Assembly (NCBI GenBank): GCA_000648925.1
Contig: JFHF01000011.1
Span: forward strand, 62,001 to 126,000
Length of the DNA: 64,000 nt
From: Caballeronia jiangsuensis
Lineage (GTDB): Bacteria; Pseudomonadota; Gammaproteobacteria; Burkholderiales; Burkholderiaceae
Direction: 5' to 3'
Shown: in pieces, positions 38,971 to 47,995 of the stretch
Position numbering within the stretch: position 1 is the first letter of the stretch
Layout: each line of letters opens with the position of its first letter
The notes under the pieces: generated by a model
Database searches by the model: none
Told to the model about the DNA's origin: nothing
Seen by the model: the letters and a program-made list of their open reading frames with translations, nothing else
Made by a program: the position numbers and the translations under genes

Positions 38971-40191
38971 ATGAGTTGGACGCGCGAACAGAGAAACGTG
39001 ACGGTTGCCGCCTATCTAGGCTGGACCCTCGACGCATTCGATTTTTTTCTGATGGTGTTCGTATTGAAGGATATCGCCGCCGAATTCAATACGAAAATCC
39101 CGGACGTCGCGTTCGCGATCACGCTCACGCTGGCGATGCGCCCGCTAGGCGCCCTGATCTTCGGCCGCCTCGCGGACAAGTTCGGCCGCCGTCCCACGCT
39201 GATGATCAACATCGCGTGCTATTCGCTCCTTGAACTGCTTTCCGGCCTATCGCCCAACTTGATGACGCTTCTCATCCTGCGCGCGCTTTTCGGCATCGCG
39301 ATGGGCGGCGAATGGGGCGTCGGTTCCGCCCTGACGATGGAAACCGTGCCGCCCAAAGCGCGCGGCATCGTGTCGGGGCTTTTGCAGGCGGGATATCCGA
39401 GCGGCTATCTGCTTGCGTCGATTGCGTTCGGTGTGGTGTATCCGCTCATCGGCTGGCGCGGGATGTTCTTTATCGGCGTCGCGCCCGCGCTGCTCGTGAT
39501 GTACGTGCGTGCGCACGTGCCGGAATCGCCGGCGTGGCGCGCGATGGAAAAGCGCCCGCGCCCCAGCCTCCTCGCCACGCTCAAGCGCAACTGGACGCTC
39601 TCGATCTACGCAATCGTACTGATGACCGCGTTCAACTTCTTCTCGCACGGCACGCAGGATCTCTATCCGACCTTCCTGCGCGAGCAGCATCATTTCGATC
39701 CGCATACGGTTTCGCTCATTACGATCACGCTGAATATCGGCGCGATCATCGGCGGGCTGCTTTTCGGGGCGCTGTCGGAGAAGATCGGCCGGCGAGTGAC
39801 GATTTTCATCGCCGCGCTGATTGCGTTGCCGGTGCTGTATCTGTGGGCATTCTCGACGACGCCGGTCATGCTCGCACTCGGCGCTTTCCTCATGCAGATT
39901 TCGGTGCAAGGCGCATGGGGCGTGATTCCGGTGCATCTGAACGAAATCTCGCCCGATGAGATTCGCGCGACTTTCCCGGGCCTCGTCTATCAACTCGGAA
40001 ACTTGCTCGCGGCTGTGAACGCGACGATGCAGGCGTCGCTCGCCGCATCGCACGGCAACGATTACGGCATGGCGATGGCAATCGTCGCGGGTGTCGTCGC
40101 CGTCGTGATCGCTGCGCTGATTTTCTTCAGCCACGAACGCAGAGGTATCGACATGACGCGCTCAGCGCGGGAAGCGGGCGCGCCAGGATGA
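38971..40191 (+). CDS. MFS transporter (SHS/carboxylate-type)
   Basis: A 406-residue major facilitator with twelve hydrophobic segments. Motif A appears after helix 2 (GRLADKFGRRP) and in degenerate form in the second half (GALSEKIGRRV). The start MSWTREQRNVTVAAYLGWTLDAFDFFLMVFVL and MGGEWGVGSALTMETVPPKARG are typical of the sialate:H+/lactate-like carriers, so a monocarboxylate or aromatic acid is plausible but unproven. ATG 38971 has CGGAGA 11 bp ahead. It stands alone. Confidence 0.9.
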   Translation: MSWTREQRNVTVAAYLGWTLDAFDFFLMVFVLKDIAAEFNTKIPDVAFAITLTLAMRPLGALIFGRLADKFGRRPTLMINIACYSLLELLSGLSPNLMTLLILRALFGIAMGGEWGVGSALTMETVPPKARGIVSGLLQAGYPSGYLLASIAFGVVYPLIGWRGMFFIGVAPALLVMYVRAHVPESPAWRAMEKRPRPSLLATLKRNWTLSIYAIVLMTAFNFFSHGTQDLYPTFLREQHHFDPHTVSLITITLNIGAIIGGLLFGALSEKIGRRVTIFIAALIALPVLYLWAFSTTPVMLALGAFLMQISVQGAWGVIPVHLNEISPDEIRATFPGLVYQLGNLLAAVNATMQASLAASHGNDYGMAMAIVAGVVAVVIAALIFFSHERRGIDMTRSAREAGAPG

Positions 40192-40208
40192 GCGCGCCCT
40201 CGCCGAAT

Positions 40209-40679
40209 TCAGACGCGCGAGAGCGAACGCGATCCGGCGGCGTTGCGTTGACGGACGCGCGCTGCCGGAAAGGCAAGGATGCGCAGCAGGAAATTTGCAT
40301 TCCGGGGACGCAGCGCAACGACCCCGAGCAACTCCCTGCGATATCGATACGCCGTAGCCTCCGACAAGTTCACGCCACGCGAAACCGCCGCCACGGAGGC
40401 GCCATTCTGCAGCAACGCCAACGCCTGAAACTTCCGTTTCGGATCGATTCGTCCTCCGAAGTTACCGCTCGGCGATGCCTCGATCACGCGAATGTCCTTA
40501 TGCAGGTTATCGAACGCCTCGCCGTCCAGCGATCTCGAGCGGTAAGCGTAGCCATCGGCTTCGTTGCTGAACACATACAGCCTGTTGTCGTAGATATAGC
40601 TCCGATCGATCGCGGCGACCTCTCTGAACAGAGAGTTTATATTTAGCTCTACCGGGTAAACACTTTTGTTTAGGAACAC
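40209..40679 (-). CDS. Unrecognised small protein with a possible HTH (accessory patch, protein A)
   Basis: A 156-residue protein that I do not recognise. The GTG start at 40679 is well supported by an AGGAG site 5 bp upstream. Residues 30-60 are mixed beta-like (NRLYVFSNEADGYAYRS), then SLDGEAFDNLHK, and residues 92-122 look like a helix-turn-helix (ALLQNGASVAAVSRGVNLSEATAYRYRREL) resembling those of invertases and Xre-type regulators. The C-terminal 35 residues are basic. GC is lower in its 5' half than in neighbours, suggesting acquisition. The protein encoded at 40951-41400 has the same layout and may be a distant paralogue. Confidence 0.65.
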   Translation of the reverse strand: MFLNKSVYPVELNINSLFREVAAIDRSYIYDNRLYVFSNEADGYAYRSRSLDGEAFDNLHKDIRVIEASPSGNFGGRIDPKRKFQALALLQNGASVAAVSRGVNLSEATAYRYRRELLGVVALRPRNANFLLRILAFPAARVRQRNAAGSRSLSRV

Positions 40680-40701
40680 TTATTCTCCTGTTGCCGCTAT
40701 T

Positions 40702-40950
40702 TCAGGGCAGGTGGTTGCTGCCTACAGGAGCATTCTGTAGCTTTGCGATCGTCATGAGCGGGTCCGCCAACGCGCTCACGACATCTCCTACTGGTCCCGG
40801 CTCCGCGCGAGCGGACCCGGGATCGACATCGCTCGCGCCCCGATCGGCAAGGCCGTCGCGCGAGCCGTCGATATTTTCAGCGTGGCCAGTTTCAATCCCA
40901 ACCAGAAGGTTCTGAATTAAACCGATCTGGCAAGATTCGGGAGGCTCGCT
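40702..40950. other. Intergene open in exact antisense phase; possible gene remnant
   Basis: Two protein-like frames coincide, codon on codon, on opposite strands. Plus strand, from 40741 to TAA at 40918-40920: reads as …HDISYWSRLRASGPGIDIA… and ends NPNQKVLN, with GC-rich third positions but no start codon and a TAG at 38-40 just before. Minus strand, 40950 to TGA at 40702-40704: continues the frame of the neighbouring small gene past its TAA for 82 codons. At most one is likely to be coding; the plus frame looks like the truncated 3' end of a lost gene. Confidence 0.35.
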
Positions 40951-41400
40951 TTATTCGTGTTCATCGGACGCCAGCAAACGAATCAGTTCCAGCCGGTTGT
41001 TTCGATCGACGACTCCGGAGACACATTGCCAGACACCAAGCAACCAGTTCATCACCGCTTCGGACACGCCCAGTTCGCGGCTGATCGCCGAGGCGGGCAC
41101 GTCACGGTCCAGGAAAACCAGCGCCAGATACATCGCCAGCCGTGTCGGTTCACCGCTGATGGTCCGATACATGCCCTGTTCCCTGCCCCTGCGCGATTCC
41201 CGTAACCTCCTGAGTATCTCCATATCCAGCGGGACATGCACATAACTGATCTCCCCATTGGAACGGATCAACATGTAAAGCAAGTCACCCAGCATAAAAA
41301 CCCAATCCGAAATACCGTGATCTTCGGGTGCTGCGCCAATATTTAGTCTGACTAAGCGATCCGTCTTCTCCATTTCCAAATATGCTCCCATGGCCACCAT
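40951..41400 (-). CDS. Unrecognised small protein with a possible HTH (accessory patch, protein B)
   Basis: A 149-residue protein of no recognised family. Start ATG at 41400 (MVAMGAYLE) or 41391 (MGAYLE); neither has a strong ribosome-binding site. It shows a beta-rich part (DLLYMLIRSNGEISYVHV), LDMEILRRLRESR, then a helix-turn-helix-like stretch (DRDVPASAISRELGVSEAVMNWLLGVW). The order of elements matches the protein at 40209-40679, so the two may be diverged paralogues. The frame stays open for 82 codons past its TAA. Codon use is less GC-rich than in neighbouring genes. Confidence 0.6.
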   Translation of the reverse strand: MVAMGAYLEMEKTDRLVRLNIGAAPEDHGISDWVFMLGDLLYMLIRSNGEISYVHVPLDMEILRRLRESRRGREQGMYRTISGEPTRLAMYLALVFLDRDVPASAISRELGVSEAVMNWLLGVWQCVSGVVDRNNRLELIRLLASDEHE

Positions 41401-41734
41401 GCGCGTGGCAGGTGGTCACAAATGAAGCCCCCGCGTTGTGACTTGCTGTGGCGCGTCCTGGAAAGATTCACTCACAGCGCCCTTTGCCCCCCGCTTCGGC
41501 GGGGGTCAAGATTCATTCCGCCCATCTAGTTTGTTCAGCAATTCAAAGTAATCATCCACTTGGTCATTCCTGATATGACCGAAAAGAATAGCTGCCCGAA
41601 TATTGGGGCACTGAAGTGTAGACGTCCTAATACGCACGGCGTTCGAATGAAAGCTCTAATAGCGACGCGTCCGCCCGAAACACGGCACCGTGGCATGAAA
41701 GGTGCTTCTACGCATAAAAACCCGGAGACCCGTG
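41401..41734. other. 334 bp intergene with a strong hairpin
   Basis: No gene is supported. CCCCCGC, a TTCG tetraloop and GCGGGGG (41488-41505) form a very stable hairpin but without a T run. The remainder up to fadE is AT-richer and may carry the operon promoter; no clear sigma-70 boxes are seen. Confidence 0.5.
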
Positions 41735-44239
41735 ATGCCCGTGCTCTACGTCATCGCCTTCCTCGTGCTCGCCGTCGCCCTCACCTTCCTGCAGGCGCCC
41801 GCGCTCGCCTGGCTCGTCGGGCTGGCGATCTGGGTGGCCGTCGGGCCACTCATCGGCGTGACGGGCACAATCGGCGTCACGCTGCTCGCGCTCGTCTTCG
41901 TGCTTCCGGCGCTCATGCTCGCCGTCAGGCCGCTGCGCCGCGCGATCGTGACCCGCCGCGTGTTCGCGATGTTTCGCAAGATCCTCCCGGAGATGTCCTC
42001 GACCGAGCGCGACGCCATCGAAGCCGGCACCGTATGGTGGGACGCCGAACTCTTCTCCGGACGCCCGCGATGGGACAGCCTCCTCGAACACGGCGCACCG
42101 AAGCTGACGCAGGAAGAGCAAAGCTTCATCGATAACGAATGCGCGCGTCTGTGCGAGCTGTCGAACGACTGGGACACGACGGCGATCTGGCAGGACCTGT
42201 CGCCGCAAGCGTGGTCCTTCATCAAGGAACAGGGCTTTCTCGGCATGATCATTCCGAAGCGCTACGGCGGAAAGGCGTTCTCCGCGTATGCGCACTCGCA
42301 GGTCATCATGAAGCTCGCGACGCATTCGTCGGCAGCGGCCGTATCGGTGATGGTGCCGAATTCGCTCGGCCCCGCCGAACTGCTGCTGCACTACGGCACC
42401 GAGGAGCAGAAGAACCACTATCTGCCGCGTCTCGCGCGCGGCGACGAAATTCCGTGCTTCGCGCTCACCAGCCCGTACGCTGGATCGGATGCCGCCGCCA
42501 TTCCGGATGTCGGCGTCGTGTGCCGGGGCCTACACGAGGGTCGCGAGACGCTCGGCTTTCGCGTCACGTGGGAAAAGCGCTACATCACGCTCGGGCCGAT
42601 CGCGACCGTGCTCGGCCTCGCCTTTCGCGCGCTCGACCCCGACCATCTGCTCGGCGACGACGCAACGCCCGGCATCACCTGCGCGCTCATTCCGACGAAC
42701 CATCCCGGCGTCAACATCGGACGACGGCACTGGCCGCTCAACGCCGTGTTCCAGAACGGCCCGAACTGGGGCGAAGATGTGTTCATTCCGATGGACTGGG
42801 TCATCGGCGGACGCGCGCAAGTAGGTAACGGCTGGCGCATGCTGATGGAATGTCTCGCCGCCGGGCGCGCGATCTCGCTGCCCTCGTCGAACGTCGGCAT
42901 GGCGAAGCTCGCCGTGCGCGGCACCGGCGCCTATGCCGCCGCGCGCCGCCAGTTCCGCACGTCGATCGGCCGCTTCGAAGGCATTCAGGAAGCGCTCGGG
43001 CGCATGGGCGGCAATCTGTACGTGATGGACGCAGCGCGCCGCCTGTCCGCGCAGGCCGTCGATCTCGGCGAAAAGCCCTCGGTCATTTCGGCGATCGCGA
43101 AATATCACATCACCGAACGCGCGCGTAAGGTGATCAACGACGGCATGGATGTCGTCGCCGGCAAGGGCATCTGCATGGGGCCGTCGAATTTTCTGGCGCG
43201 TGCGTATCAACAGATGCCAATCTCGATCACCGTCGAAGGCGCGAACATCCTGACGCGCTGCCTGATCATCTTCGGACAGGGCGCGATCCGTTGCCATCCG
43301 TACGTGCTCAAGGAAATGGCCGCGACCCGCGAAGCCGACCCGCACCGCGCGCTGCGCGATTTCGACGACGCCTTCTTCGGTCACGCCAGCTTTCTCGCGT
43401 CCAACGCGATGCGCAGCCTCGTGTACGCGTTCGGCGGCGCCGCGCTCGTGCGCAAGCCCGCGCGCGCCGACGCGCGTCTTCTGCCCTACTACCGCGCCGC
43501 CACCCGCCTGTCGAGCGCGTTCGCATTGTTCGCCGATGTGTCGATGCTCGCGCTCGGCGGCGAGCTCAAGCGCCGCGAGCGTCTGTCGGCGCGGCTCGGC
43601 GACATTCTTTCGCAGTTATATCTGCTGTCCGCGACGCTCAAGCGTTTCGAGGACGACGGCCGCCCCGAGAGCGACCTTCCGCTCGTGCGCTGGGGCGCCG
43701 AAGATGCGCTCCATCAGGCGAGCGCCGCATTCGCAGGCTTGCTCGCGAACTATCCGAACCGCGCCGCCGCCGCGTTGCTGCGCGCGCTCGCGTTTCCGTT
43801 CGGCCTGCCGCACGCGCCGAGCGCCGATGTCCTCGGCAACGACATCGCGATGCTGATGCAGACGCCCGGCGAGGCCCGCGAGCGCCTCGTCGCGGGCTCG
43901 CACGTTTCGGCATTCGAAACCGATCCGATCGCGCGCGGAGAAAAGTTGCTCGCGCTCACGCCCGCCGTCGCGGCGCTGGAAGCGCGTCTGCGCGATGCCG
44001 TCAAGGCGGGTCAGGCCGAAGCGCTGCCGCAAAGCCCGCAGGAAGTGACAGCGTGGGCGCAAACGGCCGCGGAGCGCGGCTTCATCGACGAAAGGGAGCG
44101 CGCGCTGCTGGCCGAATGGGCGGCTCATGCGCGCGAAGCGGTGAAAGTCGATGATTTTTCCGCAGACTTCGGTATCCTCGAAGCATTGCAAAAGCGCAGC
44201 GCGGCACTCGAACGGCAATGGCCGGAAACGGTCGCCTGA
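41735..44239 (+). CDS. fadE: Acyl-CoA dehydrogenase FadE, membrane-anchored long type
   Basis: An 834-residue FAD enzyme making the trans-2 double bond in acyl-CoA, first step of beta-oxidation. Two N-terminal hydrophobic segments (residues 1-70) anchor it, as in E. coli FadE. The dehydrogenase core follows, with FIKEQGFLGMIIPKRYGGK, LHYGTEEQKNHYLPRLARGDEIPCFALTSPYAGSDA, and KYHITERARKVINDGMDVVAGKGICMGPSN. A C-terminal DUF1974-type helical region ends it. ATG 41735 has CCGGAGA upstream; an upstream frame start is rejected. First gene of a six-gene operon. Confidence 0.95.
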   Translation: MPVLYVIAFLVLAVALTFLQAPALAWLVGLAIWVAVGPLIGVTGTIGVTLLALVFVLPALMLAVRPLRRAIVTRRVFAMFRKILPEMSSTERDAIEAGTVWWDAELFSGRPRWDSLLEHGAPKLTQEEQSFIDNECARLCELSNDWDTTAIWQDLSPQAWSFIKEQGFLGMIIPKRYGGKAFSAYAHSQVIMKLATHSSAAAVSVMVPNSLGPAELLLHYGTEEQKNHYLPRLARGDEIPCFALTSPYAGSDAAAIPDVGVVCRGLHEGRETLGFRVTWEKRYITLGPIATVLGLAFRALDPDHLLGDDATPGITCALIPTNHPGVNIGRRHWPLNAVFQNGPNWGEDVFIPMDWVIGGRAQVGNGWRMLMECLAAGRAISLPSSNVGMAKLAVRGTGAYAAARRQFRTSIGRFEGIQEALGRMGGNLYVMDAARRLSAQAVDLGEKPSVISAIAKYHITERARKVINDGMDVVAGKGICMGPSNFLARAYQQMPISITVEGANILTRCLIIFGQGAIRCHPYVLKEMAATREADPHRALRDFDDAFFGHASFLASNAMRSLVYAFGGAALVRKPARADARLLPYYRAATRLSSAFALFADVSMLALGGELKRRERLSARLGDILSQLYLLSATLKRFEDDGRPESDLPLVRWGAEDALHQASAAFAGLLANYPNRAAAALLRALAFPFGLPHAPSADVLGNDIAMLMQTPGEARERLVAGSHVSAFETDPIARGEKLLALTPAVAALEARLRDAVKAGQAEALPQSPQEVTAWAQTAAERGFIDERERALLAEWAAHAREAVKVDDFSADFGILEALQKRSAALERQWPETVA

Positions 44240-44293
44240 ACCACGCAGGCCCGAGGCCACGCCGCGCGCGCCCCGACGACCGATCGCCAATCG

Positions 44294-45721
44294 ATGAAAG
44301 ACCGCTATCTCGACTTCGTCAATTCGCCCTTCGGCACGAGCATCGCGCGTTCGCTCGGCCTGCCGCGTCCCGAGGTATTGCGCCGCCATCGCGCGGATCA
44401 TGCCGAATTCGGCGGCATGGCCGCAATCGGCGCGGGACCGTCGCCCGCGCTCTTCGATGACCTGATGGCGGTGCTGTCCGCCATCGGCATGACGAGCATC
44501 GCGCATGAAAGCGCGTCCGGCTGGCTGCCGGTCGCCGCGCGCCACGGCGCGATGAGCGGCCGCTTCGAGCCGCGCGCCCGCGACACATCCGCGAGCGATC
44601 GTGTCGAAGCATTGATCTTCGATGCGACCGGCATCGACGAAAGCGGCCAGTTGCATTCGCTGTACGCGTTCTTCCACGACGCGCTGCGCTCGCTCGCCAG
44701 GAACGGGCGCATCGTCGTCATCGGGCGTCCGCCCGCCACGCGCGAAAGCGTGAAAGCCGCCACCGCCCAGCACGCGCTCGAAGGCATGACCCGCTCGCTC
44801 GGCAAGGAAGCGCGCAACGGCATCACGGCCAATCTGCTGCGCGTGGCCGATGGCGCGGATTTCGAATCGGCGCTGCGCTTCTTCCTTTCTCCGCGTTCGG
44901 CCTATGTCTCGGGCCAGGTCGTGACCATCGACGCGCCCGCTACCGCACCCGAAAGCTGGACGAAGCCGCTCGCGGGCAAGCGCGCGATCGTGACGGGCGC
45001 GGCGCGCGGCATCGGCGCGTCGATCGCGGCGGTGCTGGCGGAGCATGGCGCGATCGTCACCGGGATCGATATCGACGCCGCTCGTGACGCGCTCGATCAG
45101 ACCATGCTGTCGATCGAAGACGCATCGCCCTCGGGCGGCGCACATGCGGCGCTCGTCGCGGACATCGCCGCGCCCGAAGCACCCGCCGATATCGCCGCCG
45201 CGCTCGCCGCGTCGGGCGGCATCGATATCGTCGTGCACAACGCGGGCATCACGCGCGACAAGACCATCGCCCGCATGAGCGCGGAGATGTGGGACAGCGT
45301 GATCGACATCAATCTGCTGGCGCAAGAGCGCATCGACGACGCCCTGCTCGCGCAAAACGTGCTGCGCGCGCAGGGACGCATCGTGGCTGTGTCGTCGATC
45401 AGCGGCATCGCGGGCAATCGCGGCCAGACCAATTACGCGACCTCGAAGGCCGGCGTGATCGGCCGCGTGCACGCGATGGCGCCGTCGCTGCGCGCGCGCG
45501 GCATCACGATCAACGCAGTCGCGCCGGGCTTCATCGAAACGCATATGACCGCGCGCATGCCGTTCGGCGTGCGCGAGGCCGGCAGACGGCTCAATTCGAT
45601 GGGACAAGGCGGCTTGCCCGTCGATGTCGCCGAGACCGTCGCGTGGCTCGCGAGTCCGGGCAGCGCGGGCATCACGGGCAACGTGGTGCGCGTGTGCGGC
45701 CAGAGCCTGATCGGCGCGTGA
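44294..45721 (+). CDS. High-molecular-weight 3-oxoacyl reductase (FabG4-type SDR)
   Basis: A 475-residue protein: an N-terminal non-catalytic Rossmann-like domain (about 1-220) fused to a full short-chain dehydrogenase. The latter has VTGAARGIGASIAAVL, HNAGITRDKTIARM, AVSSISGIAGNRGQTNYATSKAG with Tyr381 and Lys385, and EVxETVAWLASPGSAGITG-like ending. Such HMW FabG proteins act on 3-oxoacyl-CoA with (R)-stereochemistry, often NAD(H)-dependent. In this operon it probably oxidises (R)-3-hydroxyacyl-CoA, or reduces in the other direction. It follows fadE by 54 bp. Confidence 0.93.
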   Translation: MKDRYLDFVNSPFGTSIARSLGLPRPEVLRRHRADHAEFGGMAAIGAGPSPALFDDLMAVLSAIGMTSIAHESASGWLPVAARHGAMSGRFEPRARDTSASDRVEALIFDATGIDESGQLHSLYAFFHDALRSLARNGRIVVIGRPPATRESVKAATAQHALEGMTRSLGKEARNGITANLLRVADGADFESALRFFLSPRSAYVSGQVVTIDAPATAPESWTKPLAGKRAIVTGAARGIGASIAAVLAEHGAIVTGIDIDAARDALDQTMLSIEDASPSGGAHAALVADIAAPEAPADIAAALAASGGIDIVVHNAGITRDKTIARMSAEMWDSVIDINLLAQERIDDALLAQNVLRAQGRIVAVSSISGIAGNRGQTNYATSKAGVIGRVHAMAPSLRARGITINAVAPGFIETHMTARMPFGVREAGRRLNSMGQGGLPVDVAETVAWLASPGSAGITGNVVRVCGQSLIGA

Positions 45722-45732
45722 GGGGCGACCGC

Positions 45733-46638
45733 ATGCACGCACCGACCATGCCGCGCGCCCGCACCGTCGTCATCGATACCCTGCCGCCGCCCGCGAAGCT
45801 CTACGGACGCGCGCTGCCCGCGCTCTTCAGACGCGCGCGCGCGCCGGAGTTGCCCGCGCTCAGGCTCGTGCGTCCCGACGTCAAGCTCGACGCGGAGCAG
45901 GTCGGCCGCTATGCGCGCGTCTGCGGATTCATCCCCGAGCATGGCGTGCCGCTCACCTTCCCGCACGTGCTCGCGTTTCCCTTGCATCTGATGATGCTCA
46001 CCGATCCATCGTTCCCGTGGTCCGCGCTCGGCGTCGTGCATCTGTCCAACAGCGTGCGGCTGCGCCGTCCGCTCACGGCGGGCCAGGGCTTGCGCATCGA
46101 AGTGGAATGCGGGCCGCTCATGCCGCATCAGAAGGGCCAGGCGTTCACGCTGCATACGCGCATTTATCGGCGCGGCGAAGCCGTGTGGGAAGGCGACAGC
46201 GTCTATCTGAAGCGCGGCGTGCGCAGCGAAAGCGCGGCACCGCCGATCGAAATCGCCGATGCTTCCGATGCGCGCGTGCCGCTGCTCGCACGCGAAGCGC
46301 GCTGGCAGCTCCCGCCGCAGCTCGGACGCGATTACGCGAAGGCATCTGGCGACTTCAATCCGATCCATCTGCATATGCTGAGCGCGAAAGCGTTCGGCTT
46401 TCCGCGCGCGATCGCGCACGGCATGTGGACGCTCGCGCGCACGCTCGCGGCGCTGCATCCGATCAAGCCGCTCGCGTCCGGACACGCGCACGGCGATTTC
46501 AAGTCGCCGCTCTATCTGCCCGGCGACGCCACGCTCTGGACCGCCGCGCCCTCGCCCGTCGCGCGCGATTTCGAAGTGCGCGATCTCGCGGGCGACCGGC
46601 CGCATCTGCGCGGTCATTTCGAATGGGAGCTGCCATGA
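45733..46638 (+). CDS. MaoC-like acyl-CoA hydratase
   Basis: A 301-residue protein with a degenerate N-terminal hot-dog half and a C-terminal MaoC domain carrying the hydratase-2 motif: YAKASGDFNPIHLHMLSAKAFGFPRAIAHGMW, with the Asp and His of the active site. These enzymes hydrate 2-enoyl-CoA to the (R)-3-hydroxyacyl-CoA. It starts 11 bp after the SDR stop and overlaps the thiolase start by ATGA, so translation is coupled. The pairing with HMW FabG is common in actinobacteria and proteobacteria. Confidence 0.92.
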   Translation: MHAPTMPRARTVVIDTLPPPAKLYGRALPALFRRARAPELPALRLVRPDVKLDAEQVGRYARVCGFIPEHGVPLTFPHVLAFPLHLMMLTDPSFPWSALGVVHLSNSVRLRRPLTAGQGLRIEVECGPLMPHQKGQAFTLHTRIYRRGEAVWEGDSVYLKRGVRSESAAPPIEIADASDARVPLLAREARWQLPPQLGRDYAKASGDFNPIHLHMLSAKAFGFPRAIAHGMWTLARTLAALHPIKPLASGHAHGDFKSPLYLPGDATLWTAAPSPVARDFEVRDLAGDRPHLRGHFEWELP

Positions 46639-47930
46639 GCGAAGCGCGGAGGGTCGCGATAATCGGCAGCAACCGGATTCCGTTCGCGCGCTCGAACACG
46701 GCGTATGCGAGCGCGTCGAATCAGGACATGCTGAGCTTTGCGCTGCAAGGTCTCGTCGATCGCTTCGATCTGCATGGCATGCGTCTCGGCGAAGTGGCCG
46801 CCGGCGCGGTCGTCAAGCATTCGCGCGACTTCAACCTGACGCGCGAAGCCGCGCTCTCGACCACGCTCGCGAAGGAAACGCCCGCCTACGACGTGCAGCA
46901 GGCGTGCGGCACCGGCTTCGAAACCGCGATTCTGGTCGCCAACAAGATCGCGCTCGGGCAGATCGACGCGGGCATCGCGGGCGGCGTCGATACGGCGTCG
47001 GATGCGCCCATCGCCGTGAACGAGCGCATGCGCAAGATCTTGCTTGAAGCGAATCGCGGACGCTCGGCGGGGCAGCGTGTCGGCGCGCTCGCGAAACTGC
47101 GGCCCGGCATGTTCTTCCGGCCGCTTTTGCCACGCAACGCGGAACCGCGCACGGGCCTCTCGATGGGCGAGCACTGCGAACTGATGGCCAAGCGCTGGAA
47201 GATTTCGCGCGAGTCGCAGGACGCGCTCGCGGAGGAAAGTCATCGCAAGCTCGCGGCTGCTTATGGGCGCGGTTTCTTCAACGATCTGATGACGCCGTAC
47301 AAAGGGCTCGCGCGCGACAACAATCTGCGCCCCGATGTCACGCTCGATCAGCTATCGCAGTTGAAACCCGTCTTCGATCGCGACGCGGGCACGCTCACCG
47401 CAGGCAACTCGACGCCGCTCACCGATGGCGCATCGGCCGTGCTGCTCGCCTCCGAGCAATGGGCCGCCGAACGCGGACTGCCGGTGCAGGCGTTCCTCAC
47501 GTTCTCCGCGACCGCGGCCGTCGATTTCTTCGACAAGCGCGAAGGCCTTCTGATGGCGCCCGCCTACGCGGTGCCATCGATGCTCGTACGCGCCGGGCTC
47601 GCGTTGCAGGACTTCGATTTCTACGAAATTCACGAGGCGTTCGCCGCGCAAGTGCTGTGCACGCTCGCCGCGTGGGAAGACGATGAATATTGCCGCACAG
47701 CGCTGGGTCTTGACGGCTCGCTCGGCTCGATCGACCGGACGCGGCTGAACGTGAACGGAAGCTCGCTTGCGACCGGACATCCGTTCGCGGCGACGGGCGG
47801 GCGCATCGTCGGCACGCTGGCGAAGATGCTCGCGAAAGCGCCCGAACGCGGCGACGGCAAGCCGTTGCGCGGACTGATCTCGATCTGCGCGGCGGGCGGC
47901 CAGGGCGTCGTCGCGATACTGGAGCGGTAA
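46635..47930 (+). CDS. Acetyl-CoA acyltransferase (thiolase, FadI-like)
   Basis: A 431-residue thiolase that splits 3-oxoacyl-CoA into acetyl-CoA and a shortened acyl-CoA. Cys91 in the VQQACGTGFETA motif is the acyl acceptor. HEAFAAQ supplies the second-motif His, NVNGSSLATGHPFAATGGR is typical of the FadI class, and the second catalytic Cys is in SICAAGGQG near the C-terminus. Length fits FadI. Its ATG overlaps the MaoC stop. No FadJ-type protein is nearby: the SDR and MaoC genes would fill that place. Confidence 0.94.
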   Translation: MSEARRVAIIGSNRIPFARSNTAYASASNQDMLSFALQGLVDRFDLHGMRLGEVAAGAVVKHSRDFNLTREAALSTTLAKETPAYDVQQACGTGFETAILVANKIALGQIDAGIAGGVDTASDAPIAVNERMRKILLEANRGRSAGQRVGALAKLRPGMFFRPLLPRNAEPRTGLSMGEHCELMAKRWKISRESQDALAEESHRKLAAAYGRGFFNDLMTPYKGLARDNNLRPDVTLDQLSQLKPVFDRDAGTLTAGNSTPLTDGASAVLLASEQWAAERGLPVQAFLTFSATAAVDFFDKREGLLMAPAYAVPSMLVRAGLALQDFDFYEIHEAFAAQVLCTLAAWEDDEYCRTALGLDGSLGSIDRTRLNVNGSSLATGHPFAATGGRIVGTLAKMLAKAPERGDGKPLRGLISICAAGGQGVVAILER

Positions 47931-47995
47931 GCGGAAGAAGCAAAAAATAAGGCGCGCCAGTCGACGAAAACGAAGCGCGCCGACGGAGACACCAC

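Noticed and set aside
40691..40915. A 74-codon plus-strand frame with a signal-like start
   Set aside because: Ser/Pro/Arg-rich translation with TTG start; it lies in the third frame relative to the more convincing open frames there.
38362..41400. tRNA-Leu genes as the attachment site of a genomic island including the 40-41 kb patch
   Set aside because: No integrase and no repeat of the tRNA 3' end was found before or after the patch, and an ordinary MFS gene lies between.
41488..41505. CCCCCGC-TTCG-GCGGGGG hairpin as a terminator
   Set aside because: Very stable but no T run on either strand; no gene obviously ends there.
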